64,000 nt of DNA, from assembly GCF_041200175.1 (NCBI RefSeq), contig NZ_CP165727.1:7806001-7870000 (forward strand). Reading direction: 5' to 3'. Positions 52,124 through 60,394 of the stretch are shown piece by piece (positions within the stretch are counted from its first letter, which is position 1; each line of letters starts with the position of its first letter). Under the pieces are notes generated by a model. It did not search any database. It saw nothing but the letters and a program-made list of their open reading frames with translations, and was not told the origin of the DNA. This DNA comes from Streptomyces sp. R33 (GTDB lineage: Bacteria; Actinomycetota; Actinomycetes; Streptomycetales; Streptomycetaceae). A program made the translations under genes and the position numbers.

Positions 52124-52570
52124 GTGGGCCGGCTGTTGCTCCACGACCACGAGGACGACCCGCTCACCGTCAGGAGCCTGGCCTCCGCCGACCTCGACCA
52201 CGTCCGGCTGGCCTACCTCTCCGCCTGCCGTATCGCGGCCATCGACACCGTCGACCTGCTGGACGAGGCCATCCACCTGGCCTCGGCGTTCCAACTCGCC
52301 CGATTCCCCCGCGTCATCGGCACCCTGTGGGAGATCGACGGCCAGACCGCCGTCCGCATCGCCCGGGCCTTCTACGACGGCCTGCGGACCGACGCGACTG
52401 CCGTCGACCCGGACCGGGCCGCCGGTGCACTGCACGATGCCGTGCGACGACTACGGGACGGAGACGACCTGCCGCCCGGCCACGACCGCAGAAGCGCTCC
52501 GCTCCTGTGGGCGCGTGACGGGGAGCGCATCCGGTCGCCCCTGATCACCCCTAACCGCCTAACCGCCTAA
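52124..52570 (+). pseudogene. CHAT-domain protease remnant
   Basis: About 110 residues match the C-terminal half of a CHAT (caspase-like) domain: LLLHDHEDDPLTV, then LAYLSACRIAAID with the catalytic-type cysteine, AIHLASAFQLARFPRVIGTLWEIDG and VRIARAFYDGL. The upstream half with the catalytic histidine and any TPR repeats is absent; only 120 bp separate it from the previous gene. The normal end (LWAxxVHxGA) is also broken after PLLWAR. It therefore looks truncated at both ends. The first possible start is GTG 52124. Confidence 0.7.
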
Positions 52571-52582
52571 CCGCCTAACCGC
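52551..52582. repeat. four exact tandem octamers
   Basis: ctaaccgc repeated four times without change. The unit contains a TAA on one strand and supplies stop codons to both flanking genes: TAA for the CHAT remnant and TAG for the leftward secreted-protein gene. Replication slippage is the likely origin. Confidence 0.9.
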
Positions 52583-52904
52583 CCTTGAAGCCGCTGCACT
52601 CCGTGCGCTCGTTGCCCTGCGAGACGGTGTACTGGGCGTTGTCCACGTTCAGCATCTGGAACCCGCCGTCGGCACCGATCGTGAAGGATCCGCCCGCCGC
52701 GGTCGGCGAGGACAGGAACGCGGGCCCCGGTGTGAACCCGCCACCGGACAGGTGCACCTTGCCGTTGGGGAAGACACCGGAGATGGAGCAGGTGGCAGCG
52801 GGGGCGGCCGCCGCAGCACCCCATGCGAGGGAGGCGGGGGCGGCGATGAATGCGCCGGCCATCACGGGGGCGAGCAGCAGCAGACGTATGCGTCGGTTCA
52901 ACAT
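52575..52904 (-). CDS. small secreted protein of unknown function
   Basis: 109 residues. A signal peptide with RIRLLLLAPVMAGAF ends near ASLAWG. The mature part of about 75 residues has two cysteines (ATCSIS and TECSGF) that may pair, and a Gly/Ser/Thr-rich beta pattern. A near-perfect ggaggaag lies before ATG 52904. The stop codon is inside the octamer repeat. It is divergent from a DUF4232 gene, another secreted protein. No family recognised. Confidence 0.75.
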   Translation of the reverse strand: MLNRRIRLLLLAPVMAGAFIAAPASLAWGAAAAAPAATCSISGVFPNGKVHLSGGGFTPGPAFLSSPTAAGGSFTIGADGGFQMLNVDNAQYTVSQGNERTECSGFKGG

Positions 52905-53086
52905 GCTTCCTCCCGATGGAGCCAGGGAAAAGCGGTGTGTCCGTCCTTCCATCGTCCCCCGCCCCGCCCGGCGTGTCGATCGGGGGCGACGGGGCGCGTG
53001 CCGCGCCGATGGTGCAGGTGGGTGGGACGCTGGGAGGGGCCGGGCCCGAACCGTGGGCCGTGCCGTGGAAGTGTGGAGGACCACCC

Positions 53087-53644
53087 ATGAAATGCGCAGC
53101 GAGAAGTGGCGCGATCAAGGTCTCGTCCGTACTGCTCGTGGCGGGCGCCCTGGCCGGAGGTCTCTTGGCAGGTGCCGGTACCGGCACGGCGGCAGCCGCG
53201 GACGCCCTGCGACGGGCACCGGCGGCCCCGTGCACGAGCAGCCAGATCGTTGCGGACGGCGCGCAGCGGACCGATTCCACCCATGTGCTGATCACCGTGA
53301 CCAACCAGGGTCCGAAGTCGTGCGTACTGAACGGCTTCCCGACCGTGGCTCTCGCGGGCCAGGGCTCGCCGGACAAGAACAGGCCCCTTCAGGTGACCCG
53401 TCAGGGGAAGGCGCGGCCCGTGCAGTTGGCTGCCGGAGGCCAGGCCGCGACGCGGCTCACGTTCACACCGGTTCTCGGTGAGGCGGACGGCTTCTGCGAC
53501 TCCGGCGCCGATCCCACCGTCGCACCATCGATGGTGGTGGGTGTCGCGGGAGGCCGGTACCAGCTGGCGCCGGACGACGGCGGCGAGTTCGCGCTGTGCG
53601 ACAACGGTGTCCGTGCCACGGCCTTCCGTGCGGCGGGTTCCTGA
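53087..53644 (+). CDS. DUF4232-domain secreted protein
   Basis: 185 residues. The signal peptide spans about 1-38 (VSSVLLVAGALAGGLLAGAG). Then comes the DUF4232 beta-sandwich: APCTSSQI, VTNQGPKSCVLNGFPTVAL with the conserved glycine/proline turn, and LTFTP. Cysteines near 49, 82, 129 and 163 fit two disulfides. DUF4232 proteins are very common exported proteins of actinomycetes with no known activity; a lipobox is absent. tggagga precedes ATG 53087. Confidence 0.85.
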   Translation: MKCAARSGAIKVSSVLLVAGALAGGLLAGAGTGTAAAADALRRAPAAPCTSSQIVADGAQRTDSTHVLITVTNQGPKSCVLNGFPTVALAGQGSPDKNRPLQVTRQGKARPVQLAAGGQAATRLTFTPVLGEADGFCDSGADPTVAPSMVVGVAGGRYQLAPDDGGEFALCDNGVRATAFRAAGS

Positions 53645-53744
53645 CACCGCGTTGCCGTGGACGCAATGCGGCTGGTGACGGCAGGGTGATATAGCGTGCG
53701 CACGTCAAACACGAACGATGCACACGCTCACGGGGGATTCCCAC

Positions 53745-54278
53745 ATGACCTATCCGCCTCAGCAGGGCCCCGGCCCGTACGGCCAGCCTGTCCCGAACGG
53801 ACAGCAGCCGCAGGGGTACCCGCCCCAGCCGGGATACGGATACCCGCAGCAGCAGGCCCAGCCCCCCTACGGCGCGGCACCCCAGCAGTACCCGCACCCG
53901 CAGCAGTTCGCGGCTCCGCCGGCGCCGCCCGCCCGGCGCGGCGGCATGGGGATCATGAAGATCCTCAAGATCATCGCCGGTGTGGTCGTCGTCATCATGG
54001 TCGCGGTCGGCTACTTCGCGAGCCGCGACGACGCGGACAAGGCGAAGGTCGGGGACTGCCTGACGAACAAGGGGAACACGGTGACCCCTGACCTGCAGGT
54101 GGTGAAGTGCGGTGGTGCCAACGCCGAGTTCAAGGTGGTCCAGGTGATCCCCGACACGCTCGACACGAACCAGTGCCAGGGCAAGTCGGACATCGGCTAC
54201 CAGGAGCAGATGAGGGGCTCCCGGCGCAGCTCGGGCAAGCAGTTCGTGCTCTGCATCGACGAGATCAAGAAGAGCTGA
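53745..54278 (+). CDS. proline/glutamine-rich membrane-anchored LppU-like protein
   Basis: 177 residues. The first 65 are a cytoplasmic Pro/Gln/Tyr/Gly-rich repeat region (PYGQPVPNGQQPQGYPPQP). One membrane helix (IMKILKIIAGVVVVIMVAV) follows at about 73-92. A small exported domain has three cysteines at GDCLTNKG, VVKCGGANAEFKVV and NQCQGKSD, plus a final VLCID. This is the layout of LppU/SCO3897-type proteins. ATG 53745 has gggggat upstream; an earlier ATG at 53718 is in frame but less likely. A strong terminator follows. Confidence 0.78.
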   Translation: MTYPPQQGPGPYGQPVPNGQQPQGYPPQPGYGYPQQQAQPPYGAAPQQYPHPQQFAAPPAPPARRGGMGIMKILKIIAGVVVVIMVAVGYFASRDDADKAKVGDCLTNKGNTVTPDLQVVKCGGANAEFKVVQVIPDTLDTNQCQGKSDIGYQEQMRGSRRSSGKQFVLCIDEIKKS

Positions 54279-54302
54279 CCGAGCCGCCCCGGCTCGCCTC
54301 CA

Positions 54303-54342
54303 CGCAGCCGCCCCGGAGCCGGCAGGTTCCGGGGCGGCTGCG
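54303..54342 (+). terminator. strong hairpin terminator
   Basis: Perfect 15-bp stem (cgcagccgccccgga and its complement) with a 10-nt loop, 25 bp after the LppU-like gene. Confidence 0.8.
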
Positions 54343-54434
54343 GCTGTTGGGGGCCCGACGGCTGTCCGACGCCGTTCACTGAGCCGGTCGGGGGAGAGTG
54401 AGCCACGGCGGGGGATGCCTGTCGTTTCCCGGAT

Positions 54435-54707
54435 ATGACTGATCTCATGGTCCAGATCCCGGCCGACTGGCTGGCCAGGGTGTTCCTTTCACTCCGCCGC
54501 GGCTCGTCGGAGGACGCCCAGGTCTCGGCGGCGGAGCTGCGGCCGTTCACCGAGAAACCCGGGCAGCGGATTCCCGTACCGCGGGCGACGGTCCTGCGCA
54601 CCGAGCTGGCGCTGCGGGGAGAACTCGAGCGCGCCCAGGAAGAGGAGCGGCGGGCACGGCTGTCAGAGGAGGCCGACTACCTGATCAGCGCCCGCCTCGG
54701 CGGGTGA
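54435..54707 (+). CDS. small cytoplasmic protein of unknown function
   Basis: 90 residues, hydrophilic and helical. The C-terminal half (LRTELALRGELERAQEEERR) looks like a coiled coil with many Glu/Arg pairs. No cysteines, no membrane helix, no family recognised. ATG 54435 or the in-frame ATG 54447 could start it; neither has a strong ribosome site. Convergent with the next secreted-protein gene, 8 bp away. Confidence 0.6.
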   Translation: MTDLMVQIPADWLARVFLSLRRGSSEDAQVSAAELRPFTEKPGQRIPVPRATVLRTELALRGELERAQEEERRARLSEEADYLISARLGG

Positions 54708-54715
54708 AGCGTCCC

Positions 54716-55207
54716 TCAGTACACGAGCTTGTACGTGACGTCCTTGGGGACCGGAGACGGTGCGTTGTCGGGGTAGAAGAGCCGGATGGTCGTGAAGCGC
54801 TGGACGTCGGGGTGTCCGGGCCAGGGCTCCGGCTTGCTCAGGGTCACCTTGACCGGGTACGCGTGGAAACGGCCGGCCGCGCAGTTGGGCTCGCAGGCGT
54901 TCACCATGTCGGTGCCGGTTGCCGTCGCCTTCCGCGGCCCCCAGGTGTCCCAGCTGAGCCGGACGAGGCGGTTGTTCCCGTCGCCGCAGGCCAGCAGGTA
55001 CTCCTCGGGGCGCACCTGGGCCTCGGAGAAACAGTCCACGACCACGACCGGTTCGGGATCCGGTTCCGTGGCGGCCCGGGTCTGCGCAGAGGCGGGTACG
55101 ACACCCACCACGAGGGCCGCAGCCGCGCACAGCAGGGTGGCCGTCCGCACGCTCCGCACCCCGGCTCGGGATGCACGAGCGAGTCCGCCGTCTCCTGAAA
55201 CGTCCAC
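54716..55207 (-). CDS. small secreted protein of unknown function
   Basis: 163 residues. After a charged leader, TATLLCAAAALVVGVVPASA is a signal peptide with an AxA-type cleavage site. The mature domain holds four cysteines (VVDCFSE, LLACGDG and NACEPNCAAG) and Trp/Tyr-rich strands, probably a disulfide-linked beta domain. GTG 55207 is chosen because a near-perfect gaggaggt sits just upstream; an in-frame ATG at 55225 is less well placed. Function unknown. Confidence 0.75.
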   Translation of the reverse strand: MDVSGDGGLARASRAGVRSVRTATLLCAAAALVVGVVPASAQTRAATEPDPEPVVVVDCFSEAQVRPEEYLLACGDGNNRLVRLSWDTWGPRKATATGTDMVNACEPNCAAGRFHAYPVKVTLSKPEPWPGHPDVQRFTTIRLFYPDNAPSPVPKDVTYKLVY

Positions 55208-55372
55208 GGGACCTCCTCGGGTCATCCGTCCGCCGTCGGTGCGGCACCCGTCCCAGCTTCCCCCATCCGGGCGCAGCCCGCACCCGCTGCGGCGGGGGCC
55301 GAGCGGATCACCGACGGTGGAAATCACCGGCAGACCCGCTCCGCGTCGGCCGGGCGGAGGTCATGACCCGGT

Positions 55373-56092
55373 TCAGGAAACTCCGTACCACTGGCTGGCC
55401 CAGCCGGTGTTGATCGTGCTGGTGGACTGCTCGGCGAGGTTCAGGTTGGCCGGGAGGGAGGTCTGGCCGGTCAGGACCGTGCTGTAGCGGAGGTTCGGCG
55501 GGGTCAGGCCCGCGTTGACCGAGATCCCGGCGCCCGTCGCCTTGAGGGTGAGGGCGTTGGTGGCCCAGTTGCCGTTGAGGAGGAGGGCGACGAAGTACGT
55601 ACCGGGTGCGGCGGTGAACGGCTTGGCGAGCGGCAGCGGCTTGGCGATCGCGTCGGTCATCAGCTGCGGCGAGATGTCCGCGGTGGTCGCGCGCAGGGCG
55701 CCGGTGGCGTCGTAGACGCCGAGGTAGCACTGGGAGAGCTGGGCGTTGGGGTCGATGCCGGCCAGCCCCAGCCACACGTTGGACCAGGTGATCTGCTCGC
55801 GCAGCACGATCCGCACCAGGGTGACGCGTCCGCCGACCCCGGCGGCGGACTGGGCGGTGACGTGCCCCGCGTCGTTGGGGTCACCGGTCCAGGCGAGGAG
55901 GTTCTGGTCCTGGGGCCGGGGTCCCTCGTACCCGGAGCCGCTGCCCGGCGCGACGGGAGCAGGAGCGGTGGCGACCGCGCTGCTCGGCTTCTCCTTCGGG
56001 CTCCCACCGGGCGAGGTGCAGCCGGTCAGGACGAGCAGTGCCGCGAGTGCCGCGGCGATGCCGGTCGAGACGGTGGTGGTACGGGTGCGCAT
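55373..56092 (-). CDS. putative lipoprotein
   Basis: 239 residues. The signal peptide ends in a lipobox LVLTGC with cysteine about residue 25, so the protein should be lipid-anchored outside the membrane. A Pro/Ser/Ala linker follows, then a mostly beta domain (VTLVRIVLREQITWSNVWLG, AAPGTYFVALLLNGNW) that resembles carbohydrate-binding or phage-tail-like jelly rolls. No catalytic motif is visible. Same strand as the serine hydrolase upstream, 145 bp apart. Confidence 0.78.
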   Translation of the reverse strand: MRTRTTTVSTGIAAALAALLVLTGCTSPGGSPKEKPSSAVATAPAPVAPGSGSGYEGPRPQDQNLLAWTGDPNDAGHVTAQSAAGVGGRVTLVRIVLREQITWSNVWLGLAGIDPNAQLSQCYLGVYDATGALRATTADISPQLMTDAIAKPLPLAKPFTAAPGTYFVALLLNGNWATNALTLKATGAGISVNAGLTPPNLRYSTVLTGQTSLPANLNLAEQSTSTINTGWASQWYGVS

Positions 56093-56237
56093 GGTCCCCC
56101 CATGAGGTGCAGATGTGCCAAGGAGCCATGGTCACACGGGCACTCGCCCGCTCCCCGGGCGAGGTCCGGTAACGCGCGCACGACGGCCCCGCCGGTCGTG
56201 TCACACGCTCAGGTCGCGGTGCCGGACCGGGGGGGGA

Positions 56238-57431
56238 CTACTTCTTCGCGGCGCCCACCGGGGCGGGCCAGAGGTGATCGGGCGTCACGATGGAGGTGAC
56301 CGCGTTCCCGATCAGGCCGGACAGGTTCTTGCCCTGGTAGTCGATGTCGCTGTTGACGAGCACGACCAGGGTGGCCTTCTCGGCGGGGAGCTGGGCGGCG
56401 ATGGTCTCGTAGCCGGGCAGCTCCCCGTTGTGGCCGAGCCAGCCGTTGAAGTCGAGGATGCCGAGGCCGTACGAGGCGCCGGGGATGACCCCGATCGGGA
56501 GCGTCCGGAGCCGTTCGGCCTGCGTCTTCTTGGTCAGCAGCCGGCCGTCCGCGAGCGCCGGGGCCCAGGTGTGCAGGTCGTCGAGGTCGGAGATCATGGC
56601 GCCGGCGGCCCAGGCCCAGCTGGGGTTCCAATGGGTGGCGTCGGCGACGGTGCCCTTCGGGGTGAAATCGGTGTACCCGTGGGCATGCGGGTCGGGCATG
56701 GCGCCGTTACCGGGAAGCGAGGTGGCGTTCAGTTTCAGCGGCGCGAACACGTGGTCCCGGAGGTAGACGTCGAGGTTCTGCCCGCTGACCTTCTCGACCA
56801 GCATCCCGAGGAGGACGGTGTTCGTGTTGCAGTACTCCCACCTGGCACCGGGCTTGAAGTTCGGGGGATGCCGGAAGGCGACGTCCACGAGCTGGCGCGG
56901 GGTGTACGCGCGGTGCGGGTCGGCGCGCACGCCGGCCATCCACTTCTCGTCCACGGTGTAGTCGAAGAGGCCGCTGCGCATTTCGGCCAGCTGGCGCAGG
57001 GTGATGCCGTCCCCGCCGGGGACGCCGGAGACGTACCGGGAGATGGGGTCGTCGAGTCCGACCTTGCCCTGATCGACGAGCTGGAGGACGCCGGTGACGG
57101 TGAAGGTCTTGGTGACGCTGCCGATCCTCGAGTAGAGGTCGGACTTCATGGGCGTGCCGGTCTGCTTGTCCGCGACACCGAAGGACTTCTCGTACACGCC
57201 GCGGCCGGGCACCCACATGCCGATGTCGAGGCCCGGCATACCGGTCTGCTTCATGATCTTCGTGATCGCCGCGTCCAGCTTCTGCACGGTGGCGGGATCG
57301 AAGTCCGTGCGGACGGAGGCGGACGCGTCGGGGCCGGTGCCCGCGCACAGGGCGGCCATCAGCAGCGCCACGGCGGCGGGCGCACCCGCCCGCCGGACCC
57401 GGCGCCCACGCAACGAACGACACCTGCCCAT
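56238..57431 (-). CDS. secreted serine hydrolase (class C beta-lactamase / DD-peptidase fold)
   Basis: 397 residues with an N-terminal signal peptide (to about 38). All three motifs of the beta-lactamase/D-Ala-D-Ala carboxypeptidase fold are present: S105-V-T-K108, Y200-C-N202 and H334-N-G336. Relatives such as R61-type DD-peptidases and esterases act on cell-wall peptides, D-amino-acid esters or beta-lactams. True resistance activity cannot be inferred. ATG 57431. It sits beside a lipoprotein gene and nadE, with no clear functional link. Confidence 0.88.
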   Translation of the reverse strand: MGRCRSLRGRRVRRAGAPAAVALLMAALCAGTGPDASASVRTDFDPATVQKLDAAITKIMKQTGMPGLDIGMWVPGRGVYEKSFGVADKQTGTPMKSDLYSRIGSVTKTFTVTGVLQLVDQGKVGLDDPISRYVSGVPGGDGITLRQLAEMRSGLFDYTVDEKWMAGVRADPHRAYTPRQLVDVAFRHPPNFKPGARWEYCNTNTVLLGMLVEKVSGQNLDVYLRDHVFAPLKLNATSLPGNGAMPDPHAHGYTDFTPKGTVADATHWNPSWAWAAGAMISDLDDLHTWAPALADGRLLTKKTQAERLRTLPIGVIPGASYGLGILDFNGWLGHNGELPGYETIAAQLPAEKATLVVLVNSDIDYQGKNLSGLIGNAVTSIVTPDHLWPAPVGAAKK

Positions 57432-57614
57432 GACCGGTCACCTCTGCCCAGGTTCGACGAAGACGAATTCCCCGAACCCCCGAGCGGCTCCATCAAGCGT
57501 AGGAGCGCCGCCCGCCCGTCGCGATTCGCCGGGTGGGCGGCGGGCAGCCTGCTCCGCCGGCCAGTACGCGGGCGGCCCGGCCCGCCGGGACCCGACGCAG
57601 GACCCGTCGCGGCA

Positions 57615-58445
57615 TTACGGCGCGATCGGCAGCCGGCGCTTGTGGTCGGTCTGGCGGTAGCGGCGGACGATCGTGTCGAAGGCGCGCTCGTCGACGGGCT
57701 TGCCCTCGAGGAAGTCGTCGATGTCGTCGTACGTGACACCGAGGGCGTCCTCGTCGGCCTTGCCCGGGTCCAGGGTCTCCAGGTCTGCCGTCGGGGTCTT
57801 CCAGACGAGCTCAGCAGGGGCGCCCAGGGCGTCTGCCACGGCGCGTACCCGGCGCTTGGTCAGGCCGGTCAGCGGGACCAGGTCGGCCGCGCCATCGCCG
57901 AACTTGGTGAAGAAGCCGGAGACGGCCTCCGCAGCGTGGTCGGTGCCGACGACCAGGCCGTCGTGGGCGCCGGCCACCGCGTACTGGGCGATCATGCGCT
58001 GGCGGGCCTTGATGTTGCCCTGCACGAAGTCCTGGTGGTGGGCGTCGCGGAAGACGGTGCCGCCGGCGAGGGCGGCCTCCAGCGCGGCGTCGCTGGCGGG
58101 CTTGACGTCCACCGTCAGCACCCGGTCCGCCTTGATGAAGCCGAGCGCGAGCTGCGCGTCCTGCTCGTCGGCCTGGACCCCGTACGGCAGCCGCATCGCG
58201 TAGAACGTCGCCTCGTGGCCGCTCTCCCGGGCCCGCTCCACGGCGAGCTGGCAGAGCCGTCCGGCCGTGGTGGAGTCCACGCCGCCGCTGATCCCGAGTA
58301 CGAGGGAGCGCAGGCCGGTGGAGGTGAGCCGGTCCGCCAGGAAGGCCACCCGGCGCTCGATCTCCCGGGGTGCCTCGAAGGTTTCCGACACCTGGAGTTC
58401 CCGGGCGATCTCCTGCTGCAGAACGGTGGACGCCGGCCGGCTCAC
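57615..58445 (-). CDS. nadE: ammonia-dependent NAD+ synthetase
   Basis: 276 residues, the normal length of the glutaminase-free enzyme. The ATP-pyrophosphatase P-loop reads GISGGVDST (51-59). FFTKFGDGAADLVPL and GLTKRRVRAVADALGAP follow, then LEDETELG-like acidic stretches in PGKADEDALGVTYDDID. It converts nicotinic acid adenine dinucleotide, ATP and ammonia into NAD+. Translation starts at GTG 58445 with gaggag upstream. Divergent from an ArsR-type regulator. This is the best-defined housekeeping gene in the right part. Confidence 0.95.
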   Translation of the reverse strand: MSRPASTVLQQEIARELQVSETFEAPREIERRVAFLADRLTSTGLRSLVLGISGGVDSTTAGRLCQLAVERARESGHEATFYAMRLPYGVQADEQDAQLALGFIKADRVLTVDVKPASDAALEAALAGGTVFRDAHHQDFVQGNIKARQRMIAQYAVAGAHDGLVVGTDHAAEAVSGFFTKFGDGAADLVPLTGLTKRRVRAVADALGAPAELVWKTPTADLETLDPGKADEDALGVTYDDIDDFLEGKPVDERAFDTIVRRYRQTDHKRRLPIAP

Positions 58446-58615
58446 GGCTGCTCCTCGTGGTCGATGGTTGATCGTCGTGCGCTGTCCCGCCGACCCTAGT
58501 CGAAGCGTCCGGCCCGCCGTGAGTCGGCTGCCGCCCTCGGCCTGTACCCCGTGCGGGCCGAGATGCGCGGCCCGATCGTTCGCTTCCCACCGAACTCTTG
58601 AGGCATCCTGGAAGC

Positions 58616-59350
58616 ATGAACGCCTTGCATCCCGAGACGCCGGCCGACGGCGTCGCCCCCGCAGCGCGCCTCGCCGCCTTCGCCGCGGCCCTGGCCGATG
58701 AGACCCGGGCCGCCATCTGCATGACGCTGCTCGAGGGGCGTGCCTGGACGGCGGGTGAGCTGGCCAGGATCACCGGGGTCGCGCCGTCGACCGTGAGCGG
58801 CCATCTGACGCGCCTGCTCGATGCGGGCCTGTGCGTCACCGAGCGGCAGGGCCGCCACAGCTACGTGCGGATCGCCGACGCCGCGACGGCCCGCCTCGTC
58901 GACGAGCTGGCCTCGTACGCGGTCCCCGACCGGGACGCGGCGCATGCGGTACCCGTGGTGGCTGCGCCCGACCCGCTGGCCCGGGCCCGGACCTGCTACG
59001 ACCATTTCGCGGGGCGGCTCGGGATGGCGGTGACCGACGCCATGGAGCGGCGCGGGCTGCTCCGCACCGACGGGGTCTTCGAGCTGACGGAGGCGGGGCG
59101 CGAGTGGTGCGCCGGGGCCGGGGTCAGCCTTGTCCACGAGGGACGCAGGCCGCTCGCCAGCTCCTGCCTGGACTGGACCGAGCGGCGTCGCCACCTGGGG
59201 GGCCTGGCCGGGGCGCGGCTGTGCGCGCGGGCGCTCGACGAGGAGTGGGTGGTGCGGCCGGCGGCCGGCGGGCGGGGGCTGGAGGTGACCGAGGCCGGGG
59301 AACGGGCCTTCGGTGACCTGCTGGGGATCGGCGCGGAGGCTTGGAGCTGA
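58616..59350 (+). CDS. ArsR-family regulator with long C-terminal domain
   Basis: 244 residues, twice the length of minimal ArsR proteins. The winged helix lies at about 15-90 (ALADETRAAICMTLLEG, ITGVAPSTVSGHLTRLLDAG, GRHSYVRIAD). Residues 110-244 form a second domain with a wing-like GVFELTEAGREWC and repeated Arg/Leu helices, seen in some ArsR members paired with drug or metabolite exporters. The classical metal-binding ELCVCDL cysteines are absent. An EamA exporter follows 64 bp downstream, with an operator-like dyad in the gap. Confidence 0.85.
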   Translation: MNALHPETPADGVAPAARLAAFAAALADETRAAICMTLLEGRAWTAGELARITGVAPSTVSGHLTRLLDAGLCVTERQGRHSYVRIADAATARLVDELASYAVPDRDAAHAVPVVAAPDPLARARTCYDHFAGRLGMAVTDAMERRGLLRTDGVFELTEAGREWCAGAGVSLVHEGRRPLASSCLDWTERRRHLGGLAGARLCARALDEEWVVRPAAGGRGLEVTEAGERAFGDLLGIGAEAWS

Positions 59351-59370
59351 GCCGGAGCGTCCGGCGCAAT

Positions 59371-59390
59371 ATTTCGGTAGACGCCGAAGT
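59371..59390. promoter_or_regulatory. operator-like dyad before the EamA gene
   Basis: ttcgg-tagacg-ccgaa inverted repeat (5-bp arms, 6-nt centre) 24-43 bp before the transporter start; the arms gain one more pair past a mismatch. Likely site for the upstream ArsR-type regulator. Confidence 0.5.
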
Positions 59391-59413
59391 GTTGTCCTCG
59401 TAAGGTGTTGCCC

Positions 59414-60352
59414 ATGACGTTCCGCCTGCACTCCATTCCGCCCGGCGTCCTCACGGTCGGCGCCGTCTCCTTCACCGTGTTCGCCTGGGCGTCGGCCTTC
59501 GTGTCCATCCGCAGCGCGGGTGACGCCTATTCACCCGGTGCCCTGGCCCTCGGCAGGTTGCTGGCCGCCTCGCTGGTGCTCGCCGCCCTGCTCGTGATCC
59601 GCCGCCAAGGCCTGCCCCCGCGGGGGGCCTGGCGCGGAATCCTGGTATCCGGGGTGGTCTGGTTCGGCGGCTACACGGTCGCGCTGAACTGGGGCGAACG
59701 GCTGGTCGACGCGGGTACGGCGGCGCTGCTCGTGAACACCGGGCCCATCCTCATGGCCCTGCTCGCGGCCCGGCTGCTCGGCGAGGCGCTGCCGCCACGG
59801 CTCCTGGCCGGCATGGCCGTCTCGTTCGTCGGGGCGGTGGTCGTCGGCCTGTCCATGTCGTCCGGCGGCGACGGCTCGACCTCGGTGCTCGGCGTCGTCC
59901 TGTGCCTGCTCGCGGCAGTGGCCTACGCGAGCGGCGTCATCGCGCAGAAGCCCGCGCTGTCCTTCGGGACGCCCCTGCAGATCACCGCCTACAGCTGCCT
60001 GACCGGAACCGTGGCCTGCCTGCCGTTCACGGGGCAGCTGGTCGCGGAGCTGCCGAGGGCGCCGGTGTCCGCGACGCTCAACATGGTCTACCTGGGCGTG
60101 GTGCCGACCGCCCTCGCTTTCACCACGTGGACCTATGCCCTGGCGCGCATGCCGGCCGGGAAGCTGGGCGCGACGACCTATGCCGTCCCGGCCATCGTCG
60201 TCCTGCTGAGCTGGGCCCTCCTCGGCGAGGTCCCCGCCTGGCTGACCCTGCTCGGCGGGATGCTGTGCCTGGCCGGCGTGGCGGTGTCCCGCTACCGGCC
60301 GCGTACCCCGACGGATGCCGCGGCCGGCATGCAGACGTCCGGTACCCGGTGA
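59414..60352 (+). CDS. EamA/DMT-family exporter
   Basis: 312 residues with ten membrane spans in two EamA repeats (about 15-145 and 155-290). Typical DMT motifs are seen: ALGRLLAASLVL, VWFGGYTVALNWGERLVDAGTAALL and, in the second half, YLGVVPTALAFTTWTYAL. Family members export amino acids or other metabolites. It lies directly downstream of an ArsR-type regulator with a dyad in the gap, which suggests induced export of that regulator's ligand. ATG 59414 has taagg upstream. Confidence 0.9.
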   Translation: MTFRLHSIPPGVLTVGAVSFTVFAWASAFVSIRSAGDAYSPGALALGRLLAASLVLAALLVIRRQGLPPRGAWRGILVSGVVWFGGYTVALNWGERLVDAGTAALLVNTGPILMALLAARLLGEALPPRLLAGMAVSFVGAVVVGLSMSSGGDGSTSVLGVVLCLLAAVAYASGVIAQKPALSFGTPLQITAYSCLTGTVACLPFTGQLVAELPRAPVSATLNMVYLGVVPTALAFTTWTYALARMPAGKLGATTYAVPAIVVLLSWALLGEVPAWLTLLGGMLCLAGVAVSRYRPRTPTDAAAGMQTSGTR

Positions 60353-60394
60353 CGTCCGAGACGGCGAAGGTCCGGGCGCGCGCGGGCAGACGGG

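Noticed and set aside
49772..52435. 887-residue open frame on the minus strand
   Set aside because: It spans three well-supported rightward genes in antisense and shows no domain or signal sequence.
56238..57431. Calling the serine hydrolase a beta-lactam resistance gene
   Set aside because: The fold motifs are shared with DD-peptidases and esterases; nothing in the sequence or context points to antibiotic hydrolysis.
56115..58499. 794-residue open frame on the plus strand
   Set aside because: It covers the opposite strand of the serine hydrolase and nadE genes, both of which have full motif sets; composition is typical of a shadow frame.
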